Positions 1-7,794 of a DNA stretch of 64,000 bases are shown here, piece by piece (position 1 is the stretch's first letter; every line of letters starts with the position of its first letter). The DNA is from Parabacteroides sp. (GTDB lineage Bacteria; Bacteroidota; Bacteroidia; Bacteroidales; Tannerellaceae): assembly GCA_028689545.1 (NCBI GenBank), contig JAQVCX010000002.1, forward strand, positions 38,157-102,156, written 5' to 3'. Below the pieces are notes generated by a model, which searched no databases, was not told where the DNA came from, and was given only the letters and a program-made list of their open reading frames with translations. The position numbers and the translations under genes were made by a program.

Positions 1-3000
1 GATATTCTGGATAGCCTTCCAAGAGAAAATCAATTGCTAGAGGATACGGATCCGAATAAGTTCATCGCTAAGATCGGCGCTGAGGCTGTTTATGATCTGT
101 TGGCTCGTTTGGACTTGGATTCTCTTTCTTATGAATTGCGTCACCGTGCGAGCACGGACACCTCTCAACAGAGAAAGAACGAGGCCTTGAAACGCCTTCA
201 GGTAGTTGAGTCTTTCCGTGCGTCCAGAGGTCGTAACAAACCGGAATGGATGATCATGAAGGTGATCCCGGTGATCCCTCCCGAACTGCGCCCGTTGGTT
301 CCGTTGGATGGTGGTCGTTTCGCTACTTCAGACTTGAATGATTTGTATCGTCGTGTTATTATCCGTAATAACCGTTTGAAACGATTGATCGATATTAAGG
401 CCCCGGAAGTGATCTTACGTAATGAGAAACGTATGCTTCAGGAGTCCGTGGATTCTTTGTTTGACAACTCTCGTAAATCGAGCGCTGTTAAGACAGATGC
501 CAATCGTCCGTTGAAGTCCTTGTCCGACAGTTTGAAGGGTAAACAAGGTCGTTTCCGTCAGAACTTGTTGGGTAAGCGTGTTGACTACTCCGCTCGTTCG
601 GTTATTGTCGTAGGTCCGGAATTAAAGATGCACGAGTGCGGTTTGCCGAAGAATATGGCTGCCGAGCTTTATAAGCCTTTCGTTATCCGTAAATTGATCG
701 AACGCGGTATCGTGAAGACGGTGAAATCCGCTAAGAAGATCGTTGACCGTAAGGAACCGGTTGTTTGGGATATTTTGGAGTACGTAATGAAAGGTCACCC
801 GGTATTGTTGAACCGTGCCCCGACATTGCACCGTTTGGGTATCCAAGCGTTCCAGCCGAAATTGATCGAGGGTAAGGCAATCCAGTTGCACCCGTTGGCA
901 TGTACGGCATTCAACGCCGACTTCGATGGTGACCAGATGGCTGTTCACTTGCCGTTGGGCAATGAGGCTGTTTTGGAAGCTCAAATGTTGATGTTGGCTT
1001 CTCACAATATCTTGAATCCCGCGAATGGCGCTCCTATCACCGTACCTTCTCAGGATATGGTACTTGGTTTGTATTACATTACCAAGTTACGTAAGGGCTC
1101 ACTAGGTGAAGGCTTGACTTTCTATGGTGTTGAAGAGGCTACGATCGCTTACAATGAGAAACGTTTGGACATCCATGCTCCGATCCATGTTTACGTGGAG
1201 GATTTGGATGAGAACGGTAACTTGGTGAAGACGATGCTCGAGACTTCCGTAGGTCGTTTGATGGTAAATGAGTTCGTTCCGAAAGAGATTGGTTATGTAA
1301 ACGAGGTGTTGGGTAAGAAGTCTCTTCGCGACATCATCGGTCGGGTAATCAAGGCTTGTGGTGTGGCTCGTACCGCTCAGTTCTTGGACGATATCAAGAA
1401 CTTGGGTTACTATATGGCATTCAAGGGTGGTTTGTCCTTCAACTTAGCGGATGTTCTGATCCCGGCTGAAAAGGATGAGTTGGTTCAGAAGGGATACGAT
1501 GAGGTTGAGCAGATCATGGCTAACTATAATATGGGTTTCATTACCAACAACGAGCGTTATAACCAGATCATCGATACTTGGACACACGTTAATAGTAACT
1601 TGTCTAATATCTTGATTAAGCAATTGACGGAGGACAACGATGGATTCAACTCAATCTACATGATGATGGATTCCGGTGCCCGTGGTTCTAAGGAGCAGAT
1701 TCGTCAGTTGTCCGGTATGCGTGGTTTGATGGCGAAACCGCAGAAGAGTGGTGCTGAAGGTGGTCAGATTATCGAGAACCCGATCCTTTCTAACTTTAAG
1801 GAAGGTTTGTCCGTGTTGGAGTACTTTATCTCTACTCACGGTGCTCGTAAAGGTTTGGCCGATACCGCTTTGAAGACTGCCAACGCGGGTTACTTGACTC
1901 GTCGTTTGGTTGACGTCTCTCACGACGTGATCGTAAACGAGGAAGACTGTGGTACATTGCGTGGTTTGGTTTGTACGGAATTGAAGAATAACGAGGAGGT
2001 GATCGCTTCCTTGTATGAGAGAATCTTAGGTCGTGTATCTGTTCACGATGTGATCCACCCGATTACAGGCGACGTGATCGTTCGTTCCGGCGAGGAAATA
2101 CGTGAGGATGCGGCTAAGGCAATCCAAGATTCTCCGATCGAGAGTGTGGAGATTCGTTCCGTATTGACTTGTGAGTCTAAGAAGGGTGTCTGCGCTAAGT
2201 GCTATGGACGTAACTTGGCTACGAACCGTATGGTTCAGAAGGGTGAGGTTGTCGGTGTAATCGCCGCGCAGTCTATCGGTGAGCCGGGTACACAGTTGAC
2301 GTTGCGTACATTCCACGTTGGTGGTATTGCGTCCAACATCGCTACAGAGAATAATATCACATCTAAATATGATGGTATTTTAGAGATCGACGAGCTTCGA
2401 GCTGTTGAGGCTGCGGAGGACGGGAACGGAAAGAAACATTTAGTAGTAGTAAGCCGTTTGGCTGAAATGCGTATTGTTGATCCGAACACGAAGATCGTGT
2501 TGTTGACTCATAATATACCTTACGGATCTAAGTTGTTCTTCAACAGCGGAGATTCGATTAAGAAGGGTGATGTAATCATCGAGTGGGACCCGTTCAATGC
2601 CGTAATCGTATCAGAGGTTTCCGGTAAGATCGAGTTCGAGAGCTTGGTGGAGAACGTAACTTACAAGGTTGAGAGCGATGAGACTACCGGTTTGAAGGAG
2701 AAGATCATCATCGAGTCTAAGGATAAGACGAAAGCTCCGGCTGCTCATATCGTAGACGAGAATGGTAATTACTTGAAGAACTACTCTTTGCCGTTGGGCG
2801 CTCACGTGGTGAAAGACAATGGCGATATGATGAAAGCCGGTGAGGTTTTGGTTAAGATCCCTCGTGCCGTAGGTAAGGCTGGTGATATCACGGGTGGTCT
2901 TCCTCGTGTAACCGAGTTGTTCGAGGCTCGTAACCCGTCTAACCCTGCTGTCGTATCTGAGATTGACGGAGAGGTTGGATTCGGTAAGATCAAACGTGGT

Positions 3001-3807
3001 AATCGTGAGATCACCGTAACGTCTAAGTTGGGTGAGGTTAAGAAATACATGGTTCCTCTGTCTAAACAATTATTGGTTCAGGAGAACGACTATATCCGTG
3101 CGGGTATGCCACTATCAGATGGCGCTACCACTCCTTCGGATATCTTGGCGATCAAAGGTCCGACGGCTGTACAGGAATATATCGTGAATGAGGTTCAGGA
3201 TGTGTACCGTCTACAGGGTGTGAAGATCAACGATAAGCACTTCGAGGTTATCGTTCGTCAGATGATGCGTAAGGTAGAGGTGGTTGATCCGGGAGATACT
3301 CGCTTCTTGGAGCAGCAGATTGTTGATAAGTTGGAGGTAATGGACGAGAACGATCGTATCTGGGGCAAGAAAGTTGTTATGGATCAGGGAGATTCTCAGA
3401 CATTGCAGGCCGGACAGATCGTGACCGCTCGTAAGTTGAGAGACGAGAATAGTATGTTGAAACGTCGTGACCTTAAGTTGGTCGAGGTACGTGACGCTAT
3501 TCCGGCTACAGCGAACCAGATCCTTCAAGGTATCACGCGTGCCGCTTTGCAGACCAATAGCTTTATGTCCGCCGCATCTTTCCAAGAGACGACGAAAGTA
3601 TTGAACGAGGCTGCTATCAACGGAAAGGTAGACCGTTTGGAAGGTTTGAAAGAGAACGTTATCTGTGGTCACTTGATTCCGGCCGGTACCGGTCAGCGTG
3701 AGTTCGATAAACTGATTGTAGGTGCTAAGGATGAGTTCGACCGCATCTTCGCGAATCGCAAGAATGTAGTTGATTTCAATGGCATGGACAAAGAAGACGA
3801 AGAATAG
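1..3807 (+). CDS. rpoC: DNA-directed RNA polymerase subunit beta' (5' end outside window)
   Basis: This is the largest catalytic subunit of RNA polymerase. The reading frame is open from base 1, so the ORF-track start at 34 (a TTG) is artificial and the true start lies upstream; roughly 150 residues are probably missing given the usual length of about 1,400 in this phylum. The active-site loop NADFDGDQM, which holds the catalytic magnesium, is at nt 913-939. The second zinc site is visible as [11 protein letters not shown] after an upstream DCGTLRG cysteine, and the trigger-loop/bridge region follows ([17 protein letters not shown]). It ends in an acidic tail ([10 protein letters not shown]) and is followed closely by a strong terminator, so it should be the last gene of an rpoBC transcript. 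Confidence 0.98.
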   Translation, partial: DILDSLPRENQLLEDTDPNKFIAKIGAEAVYDLLARLDLDSLSYELRHRASTDTSQQRKNEALKRLQVVESFRASRGRNKPEWMIMKVIPVIPPELRPLVPLDGGRFATSDLNDLYRRVIIRNNRLKRLIDIKAPEVILRNEKRMLQESVDSLFDNSRKSSAVKTDANRPLKSLSDSLKGKQGRFRQNLLGKRVDYSARSVIVVGPELKMHECGLPKNMAAELYKPFVIRKLIERGIVKTVKSAKKIVDRKEPVVWDILEYVMKGHPVLLNRAPTLHRLGIQAFQPKLIEGKAIQLHPLACTAFNADFDGDQMAVHLPLGNEAVLEAQMLMLASHNILNPANGAPITVPSQDMVLGLYYITKLRKGSLGEGLTFYGVEEATIAYNEKRLDIHAPIHVYVEDLDENGNLVKTMLETSVGRLMVNEFVPKEIGYVNEVLGKKSLRDIIGRVIKACGVARTAQFLDDIKNLGYYMAFKGGLSFNLADVLIPAEKDELVQKGYDEVEQIMANYNMGFITNNERYNQIIDTWTHVNSNLSNILIKQLTEDNDGFNSIYMMMDSGARGSKEQIRQLSGMRGLMAKPQKSGAEGGQIIENPILSNFKEGLSVLEYFISTHGARKGLADTALKTANAGYLTRRLVDVSHDVIVNEEDCGTLRGLVCTELKNNEEVIASLYERILGRVSVHDVIHPITGDVIVRSGEEIREDAAKAIQDSPIESVEIRSVLTCESKKGVCAKCYGRNLATNRMVQKGEVVGVIAAQSIGEPGTQLTLRTFHVGGIASNIATENNITSKYDGILEIDELRAVEAAEDGNGKKHLVVVSRLAEMRIVDPNTKIVLLTHNIPYGSKLFFNSGDSIKKGDVIIEWDPFNAVIVSEVSGKIEFESLVENVTYKVESDETTGLKEKIIIESKDKTKAPAAHIVDENGNYLKNYSLPLGAHVVKDNGDMMKAGEVLVKIPRAVGKAGDITGGLPRVTELFEARNPSNPAVVSEIDGEVGFGKIKRGNREITVTSKLGEVKKYMVPLSKQLLVQENDYIRAGMPLSDGATTPSDILAIKGPTAVQEYIVNEVQDVYRLQGVKINDKHFEVIVRQMMRKVEVVDPGDTRFLEQQIVDKLEVMDENDRIWGKKVVMDQGDSQTLQAGQIVTARKLRDENSMLKRRDLKLVEVRDAIPATANQILQGITRAALQTNSFMSAASFQETTKVLNEAAINGKVDRLEGLKENVICGHLIPAGTGQREFDKLIVGAKDEFDRIFANRKNVVDFNGMDKEDEE

Positions 3808-3832
3808 GAACGTTAAATAAACCATAAAGAGA

Positions 3833-3862
3833 GGCTGGCAGAGTAATCTGCCGGCCTTTTTT
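3833..3862 (+). terminator. Intrinsic terminator after rpoC
   Basis: GGCTGGCAGA and TCTGCCGGCC form a 10-bp stem, with one G-T pair, around a GTAA loop. Six T residues follow directly. It lies 26 bases after the rpoC stop. Confidence 0.9.
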
Positions 3863-3873
3863 GTTCTTCCTTA

Positions 3874-3905
3874 TTTGTTTAATAAAGGGATAAGCTTTAT
3901 TTTTG
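3874..3905 (+). promoter_or_regulatory. Bacteroidota-type promoter for the nuclease-like gene
   Basis: TTTG at 3874-3877 is followed after 20 nt by TATTTTTG at 3898-3905, matching the TTTG/TAnnTTTG primary sigma factor consensus. It lies 59 nt upstream of the ATG at 3965 and just after the rpoC terminator. It therefore argues against the longer ORF start at 3875. Confidence 0.65.
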
Positions 3906-3964
3906 TGAGATATCGAAGACCTTGGATAAATACGGAGGCATATAAATATATAATAATCAATATC

Positions 3965-4828
3965 ATGAAGAGAGTTTTACTTTGTTTAATGGTGGCTTTA
4001 TTTGCCACTGGTGGCTTATTCGCTAAAAACAACGATGGGAAAATGAATGTAATGTCTTATAACATCCGTTACGATAATCCGGGTGATAAGGATAATCAAT
4101 GGAAATTCAGGAGAGATTACGCCGCTGATTTGGTGAAGTTCCACGAGGCGGATGTGTTTGGCGCGCAAGAGGTCTTGAATAATCAACTGAATGATTTGCT
4201 GGATCGTTTGCCTGAATATGCTTATGTGGGTGTTGGTCGTGAGGATGGTAAGACGAAAGGGGAGTACGCTCCGATATTCTATCGTAAGGATCGTTTCTCC
4301 GTTGAGAAAACCGGTAATTTCTGGTTGGCCGAGGATATGAATGCCGTAGGAAAGAAAGGTTGGGATGCCGCATGCGAGCGTGTAGCTACTTGGGCGATCT
4401 TGAAAGATAAGAATACGGGAAAGAAATTCTTCTTCCTGAATACGCACTTGGATCATATGGGAAAGGTGGCTCGTCATGAAGGAGCTTCTTTGGTATTGGA
4501 GCAAGCGAAGGTATTATCCGGTAATTTACCTGTAATCGTGACGGGTGATTTCAACGCCGCGCCTTCTGATGAGCCGATACAAGTATTGACGAATCCGAGT
4601 GATCCTCGTCATTTGACTCATTCCCGTACGATCGCGGGGGTTACTTACGGTCCGGAATGGACATTCCATGATTTCGGAAGAATCCCTTACGACAAGCGTG
4701 AATGGATCGATTATATCTTCGTGAAAGGAACTATCAAGGTATTGCGTCATGGCATATTGACTGAAACGTTGAATAACGTGTTCCCTTCAGATCATTGCCC
4801 GATAATCAGTACGCTGGTGCTCGAATAA
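3965..4828 (+). CDS. Secreted endonuclease/exonuclease/phosphatase (EEP) family protein
   Basis: This is a 287-residue EEP-fold hydrolase. The start was moved from 3875 to the ATG at 3965 because that gives a classical signal peptide (MKRVLLCLMVALFATGG) and places the start behind the promoter at 3874-3905. EEP landmarks appear in order: the N-terminal MSYNIRYD asparagine, GAQEV metal-binding Glu, YRKDRF, LNTHLDH (His/Asp), VTGDFNA (Asp/Asn) and the C-terminal SDHCPI catalytic Asp-His. It is metal dependent by family; the substrate (nucleic acid, phospholipid head group or sugar phosphate) cannot be told from sequence. The export signal suggests periplasm. The AraC-type gene begins 15 nt downstream, probably on the same transcript. 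Confidence 0.88.
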   Translation: MKRVLLCLMVALFATGGLFAKNNDGKMNVMSYNIRYDNPGDKDNQWKFRRDYAADLVKFHEADVFGAQEVLNNQLNDLLDRLPEYAYVGVGREDGKTKGEYAPIFYRKDRFSVEKTGNFWLAEDMNAVGKKGWDAACERVATWAILKDKNTGKKFFFLNTHLDHMGKVARHEGASLVLEQAKVLSGNLPVIVTGDFNAAPSDEPIQVLTNPSDPRHLTHSRTIAGVTYGPEWTFHDFGRIPYDKREWIDYIFVKGTIKVLRHGILTETLNNVFPSDHCPIISTLVLE

Positions 4829-4843
4829 AAAAGCTTTGCGGGT

Positions 4844-5728
4844 ATGGGGAAAGTAGACGTATTGAAGGAAACGACCCCGCTTTCATCAGAAGATTGCTTC
4901 TTGGTCATGCAGCGTCCGAAATCGGGGTTTAATTTTCCGTTACATGTACACATGGAGTTTGAGTTGAACTATCTGGAGAATGCCGCTGGCGCTATCCGGA
5001 TAGTTGGCGATTCGATCGAGGAGATCGAGGATCTGGACTTGGTGTTGATCGCGGGAGGGACGAAGCATGCTTACTCAAACCATAAGTGTCTGTGTAATGG
5101 GATCTTTGAGATAACGATACAATTTCATGAATCGTTATTTGACAGCTTGATCAATAGACGACATTTCAAGACCATGAAGGATATGTTCGATAACGCTTCC
5201 AGCGGTCTTGTCTTTAGTCGGGAAATGATACTTGGCATTCAAGATAAATTGAAAATGTTGTCGAACGATAACCAGTCGGATTCTTTTAAGAACCTGTTGC
5301 GTTTGATCGAGATTCTTAAGATCCTGTCTTTGGATAAGGCCGCCCGGCGTTTGAATGCCGTGAATACGGTAAAGAATTATAATAATAACGATACCGATCG
5401 CTTAGATAGTATCATGTTATATCTGCACGAGAATTATCAAAAACGTATCACCTTGTCGGAAGTCGCCAAGTTAACAAATATGAGTGATGCCTCATTGATG
5501 CGTTTCTTGAAGAAGTGGACCGGGAAGACATTTATCGATAACCTGAACGAGATCCGGGTAGCCGAGGCGGTATGCCGCTTGGCCGATACAAGTGACAGTA
5601 TTTCTGAAATATGTTATCGATGCGGGTTTAATAATCTATCGAATTTCAACCGGGTATTCAAACGGCGTAGAGGGAGTACCCCTACAGAGTACAGGGAGAA
5701 ATATTCCCGTTCGAGGTTTATAATTTAA
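4844..5728 (+). CDS. AraC family transcriptional regulator
   Basis: The protein has 294 residues. The N-terminal part resembles a cupin-like sensor domain (HVHMEFELNYLENAAG, then VLIAGGTKHAYSNH), as in AraC-type regulators that read a small ligand. The C-terminal ~95 residues carry the two helix-turn-helix units: LSEVAKLTNMSDASLMRFLKK, then ISEICYRCGFNNLSNFNRVFKR, ending in the typical PTEYR. It follows the EEP-family gene by 15 nt on the same strand, so it is likely cotranscribed and may control it or a carbohydrate locus elsewhere. The ligand is unknown. Confidence 0.9.
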   Translation: MGKVDVLKETTPLSSEDCFLVMQRPKSGFNFPLHVHMEFELNYLENAAGAIRIVGDSIEEIEDLDLVLIAGGTKHAYSNHKCLCNGIFEITIQFHESLFDSLINRRHFKTMKDMFDNASSGLVFSREMILGIQDKLKMLSNDNQSDSFKNLLRLIEILKILSLDKAARRLNAVNTVKNYNNNDTDRLDSIMLYLHENYQKRITLSEVAKLTNMSDASLMRFLKKWTGKTFIDNLNEIRVAEAVCRLADTSDSISEICYRCGFNNLSNFNRVFKRRRGSTPTEYREKYSRSRFII

Positions 5729-5749
5729 AACAGGATTTAAAACCTGTTT
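5728..5749 (+). terminator. Possible weak terminator after the AraC gene
   Basis: AAACAGG and CCTGTTT form a 7-bp inverted repeat with an 8-nt loop starting on the AraC stop codon. Only three T residues follow, so this is a weak candidate. Confidence 0.35.
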
Positions 5750-5804
5750 ACATTGATTTGTGTCAAGTGTTGATGATATAGTATTGCTTATTGCACATAT
5801 AGTA

Positions 5805-5836
5805 TTTGGTGGTCTTTAGTAAAGCCGTTACTTTTG
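5805..5836 (+). promoter_or_regulatory. Promoter for a short transcript
   Basis: TTTG at 5805-5808 is followed after 20 nt by TACTTTTG at 5829-5836, a full match to the Bacteroidota consensus. No ATG-started ORF follows before the terminator at 5965-5995. Confidence 0.65.
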
Positions 5837-5841
5837 TGAAG

Positions 5842-5995
5842 TTCAAGTGAAAGAGATTAGCACTTAAACACAACGGCCTTAACTAAAACGCCAAAACCTA
5901 TATATCAAACACAAAAGGTATTTTTACATTGGTCTAAAGAATTGAGAATTAAAAACACAACTAGAAAACGACTGCCTGAGAAGGTGGTCGTTTTT
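5842..5995 (+). ncRNA. Candidate small RNA of about 150 nt
   Basis: A consensus promoter (5805-5836) and a strong terminator (5965-5995) bracket about 150 nt with no ATG and no recognisable protein. Short internal pairings are possible (AAGTG with CACTT near the 5' end; ACCT with AGGT mid-way), but most of the body is A-rich and looks single-stranded. The downstream DUF3467 gene has its own promoter at 6017-6046, so this is unlikely to be only its leader. The transcription start is inferred from the -7 element. I do not recognise it as 6S, tmRNA or a known riboswitch. A leaderless or TTG-started peptide cannot be excluded. Confidence 0.45.
5965..5995 (+). terminator. Strong intrinsic terminator ending the candidate small RNA
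   Basis: AAAACGAC opens a 13-bp stem that includes two G-T pairs and closes on a GAGA tetraloop; the other arm runs into TTTTT. It lies inside the upstream ORF extension of the DUF3467 gene, which argues against that longer start. Confidence 0.75.
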
Positions 5996-6016
5996 GCATT
6001 TATCGTATCCAATCCC

Positions 6017-6046
6017 TTTGTAACCCGGAATAAATATGTATATTTG
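6017..6046 (+). promoter_or_regulatory. Promoter for the DUF3467 gene
   Basis: TTTG at 6017-6020 is followed after 18 nt by TATATTTG at 6039-6046. This is 42 nt upstream of the ATG at 6089 and downstream of the preceding terminator. Confidence 0.65.
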
Positions 6047-6088
6047 TCTTCGCAATTTTTAATCACCATAAATTTAAAAAAAGAAAGT

Positions 6089-6403
6089 ATGGAAAACAAC
6101 AAGCCGGCCAATAACGAGATTCAGATCGAGTTATCTGAAGAGATGGCACAAGGAACTTACGCCAATTTGGCTATTATATCTCATTCAAGCTCTGAATTTA
6201 TCCTGGATTTCATCCGGGTGGTTCCGGGAGCTCCTAAGGCACAAGTAAAAAGCCGTGTAATCTTGACTCCGGATAACGCACAACGTTTGTTATTCGCTCT
6301 GCAAGACAACATCAAGAAATTCGGGGAGCAACTTCAAGCAGGAAATAAGGATAATAAAACAGCTAATTTTGAGGACTTCGCAGGTCCGACAGGAGAGGCT
6401 TAA
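6089..6403 (+). CDS. DUF3467 domain-containing protein
   Basis: This is a small soluble protein of 104 residues. The ATG at 6089 was chosen over the track start because a terminator and a promoter both lie between them, and a purine-rich site (AAAGAAAG) precedes it. The sequence reads YANLAIISHSSSEFILDF, then a VVPGAPKAQVKSRVILTP stretch and a C-terminal helix. This matches the DUF3467 family as I recall it. The family's function is unknown. In relatives I recall this gene directly after rpoC; here about 2.3 kb of other genes separate them. A strong terminator follows. Confidence 0.85.
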   Translation: MENNKPANNEIQIELSEEMAQGTYANLAIISHSSSEFILDFIRVVPGAPKAQVKSRVILTPDNAQRLLFALQDNIKKFGEQLQAGNKDNKTANFEDFAGPTGEA

Positions 6404-6426
6404 TAGATTTGTTTTCAGCCATAGGA

Positions 6427-6467
6427 AGAGTACTTTTCTACAGGAGTAGGGGAGTGCTCTTTTTTTG
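6427..6467 (+). terminator. Intrinsic terminator after DUF3467
   Basis: AGAGTACTTTTCTAC and GTAGGGGAGTGCTCT form a 15-bp stem, counting G-T pairs, with an AGGA loop. Seven T residues follow. Confidence 0.88.
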
Positions 6468-6529
6468 TTGGGATGGATAGGTAGTAGCTTGTTTGTCCGT
6501 GTTATTTCGTGTCTGTCGGTATATATACA

Positions 6530-6620
6530 GATCGTTTCACAGGGGTGAAGAGATCGTTTCACGGAGGTGAAGAGATCGTATCACCTAGGTGAAAAGATCG
6601 TTTCACCTCCGTGAAACGAT
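6530..6620. repeat. 22-bp tandem palindromic array (4 units), array A
   Basis: Four exact 22-bp units begin at 6530, 6552, 6574 and 6596, plus a GAT stub. Each starts GATCGTTTCAC (one unit has GATCGTATCAC), continues with a variable four-base centre (AGGG, GGAG, CTAG, CTCC) and closes with GTGAA. Every unit is therefore a short hairpin. Units 2 and 4 have complementary centres, so they can also pair with each other. The array sits in the convergent gap between DUF3467 and argF'. Between the terminator (to 6467) and 6530 I see nothing else. Confidence 0.85.
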
Positions 6621-6674
6621 TAGATTGTCCGGTGCTTGTCAATAATATCCCCTATGATGGATACGAAAAAGCTT

Positions 6675-6762
6675 GATGCCTATTCTTAGATACTAACAAT
6701 GGGCATTCTAAGGTGTTAAGAACGCTTGTTCTAAACACCTTGGAATGCCCATCGTAAAGAAT
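6675..6762. repeat. 22-bp palindromic array (4 units), array B
   Basis: Units begin at 6675, 6697, 6719 and 6741. The two central units fold as one long hairpin (AATGGGCATTC against GGAATGCCCAT, AGGTGTT against AACACCT). The first two units also pair with each other (GATGCCTATT against AATGGGCATTC). There is no T-run, so it is not a standard terminator, though it lies just beyond the argF' stop. It shares words with the array at 50059-50102. Confidence 0.75.
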
Positions 6763-6776
6763 GCGCTATCTCGATC

Positions 6777-7736
6777 CTAAAGATCCAGTCCCATCAATAT
6801 TTTCTTCAATACGGTTTGCGCGGAGATCTCGCGGTTCGCGGCCTCGGGGATTACGATGCTTTGCGGGCTCTCTATCACGTCATCGGTAACGATCATGTTG
6901 CGGCGAACGGGCAAGCAATGCATGAAATAAGCATTATTCGTAAGCGCCATTTTCTCTGTGTCCACGGTCCAGCTGCGATCCGTGCTGATCACTTGTCCGT
7001 AATTCGGATCTTTATAAGCGGACCAGTTCTTGGCGTAAATGAAATCAGCCCCTTCAAAAGCCTTCTTCTGATCGTACTCCACTTTAGCGTTGCCTACGAA
7101 TTTAGGATCAAGCTCATACCCTTCCGGATGGGTGATGACGAACTCATAATCCGCTGCGTTCATCCATTCGGCAAAGCTATTAGGAACGGCTTGCGGCAAT
7201 GATTTCGGATGAGGAGCCCAAGTCATGACTACCTTCGGACGAGCTGTTTTCTTATACTCCTCGATCGTGATCAAGTCGGCGAAACTTTGCAACGGATGGC
7301 GTGTCGCCGCTTCCATGCTAAATACCGGTCGGCCGGAATATTTGATGAACTGACTCAATATCTTCTCGTTATAATCATCTTCCTTATTCTCGAAGCGAGC
7401 GAAAGAACGGACACCGATCACATCGCAATAACAGCCCATTACAGGGACAGCTTCCAGCAAATGCTCCGGCTTATCACCGTCCATGATAACACCTCGCTCT
7501 GTTTCCAGCTTCCATGCACCTTGGTTAACGTCAAGAACGATAGTGTTCATACCTAAGTTCATGGCTGCCTTTTGGGTGCTTAAACGGGTACGCAGGCTAG
7601 AGTTGAAAAATATCATCAACAACGTCTTGTTTTTTCCCAGTTCACTAAACTGGAAACGATCTTTCTTGATCTCGAAAGCTTCATTAAGCGCTTGTTTCAA
7701 GTCACCTAAATCCTGTACGCAAGTGAAATGTCTCAT
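6777..7736 (-). CDS. argF': N-succinylornithine carbamoyltransferase
   Basis: This 319-residue transcarbamylase makes N-succinyl-L-citrulline from carbamoyl phosphate and N-succinylornithine in the Bacteroidota variant of arginine synthesis. The carbamoyl-phosphate loop reads FFNSSLRTRLSTQ where ordinary OTCases have STRTR. A Pro follows in DKPEHLLEAVP; as I recall, this position separates the succinyl (Pro) from the acetyl (Glu) enzyme. MHCLPVRRN near the C-terminus carries the conserved HCLP motif. The sequence matches my memory of the Bacteroides fragilis enzyme along its length. It is the last gene of a minus-strand run with histidine kinase, proA and proB, and has its own -7 element at 7765-7772. 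Confidence 0.95.
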   Translation of the reverse strand: MRHFTCVQDLGDLKQALNEAFEIKKDRFQFSELGKNKTLLMIFFNSSLRTRLSTQKAAMNLGMNTIVLDVNQGAWKLETERGVIMDGDKPEHLLEAVPVMGCYCDVIGVRSFARFENKEDDYNEKILSQFIKYSGRPVFSMEAATRHPLQSFADLITIEEYKKTARPKVVMTWAPHPKSLPQAVPNSFAEWMNAADYEFVITHPEGYELDPKFVGNAKVEYDQKKAFEGADFIYAKNWSAYKDPNYGQVISTDRSWTVDTEKMALTNNAYFMHCLPVRRNMIVTDDVIESPQSIVIPEAANREISAQTVLKKILMGLDL

Positions 7737-7764
7737 ATCTGTTACAATAATATTTTGTTAAAGG

Positions 7765-7772
7765 CAAAGATA
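7765..7772 (-). promoter_or_regulatory. -7 element for argF'
   Basis: The minus strand reads TATCTTTG (TAnnTTTG), 28 nt before the argF' start. No clean TTTG is visible at the usual upstream distance, so only the -7 half is supported. Confidence 0.45.
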
Positions 7773-7794
7773 ATGACTACTTGTCAATTATCCT

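Noticed and set aside
3211-3825. 204-residue minus-strand ORF opposite rpoC
   Set aside because: It is a shadow of the strongly biased rpoC codon usage, as are the other antisense ORFs there.
6675-6762. Rho-independent terminator for argF'
   Set aside because: The hairpin is long, but neither side has a T-run; the 22-bp register shared with array L fits an array better.
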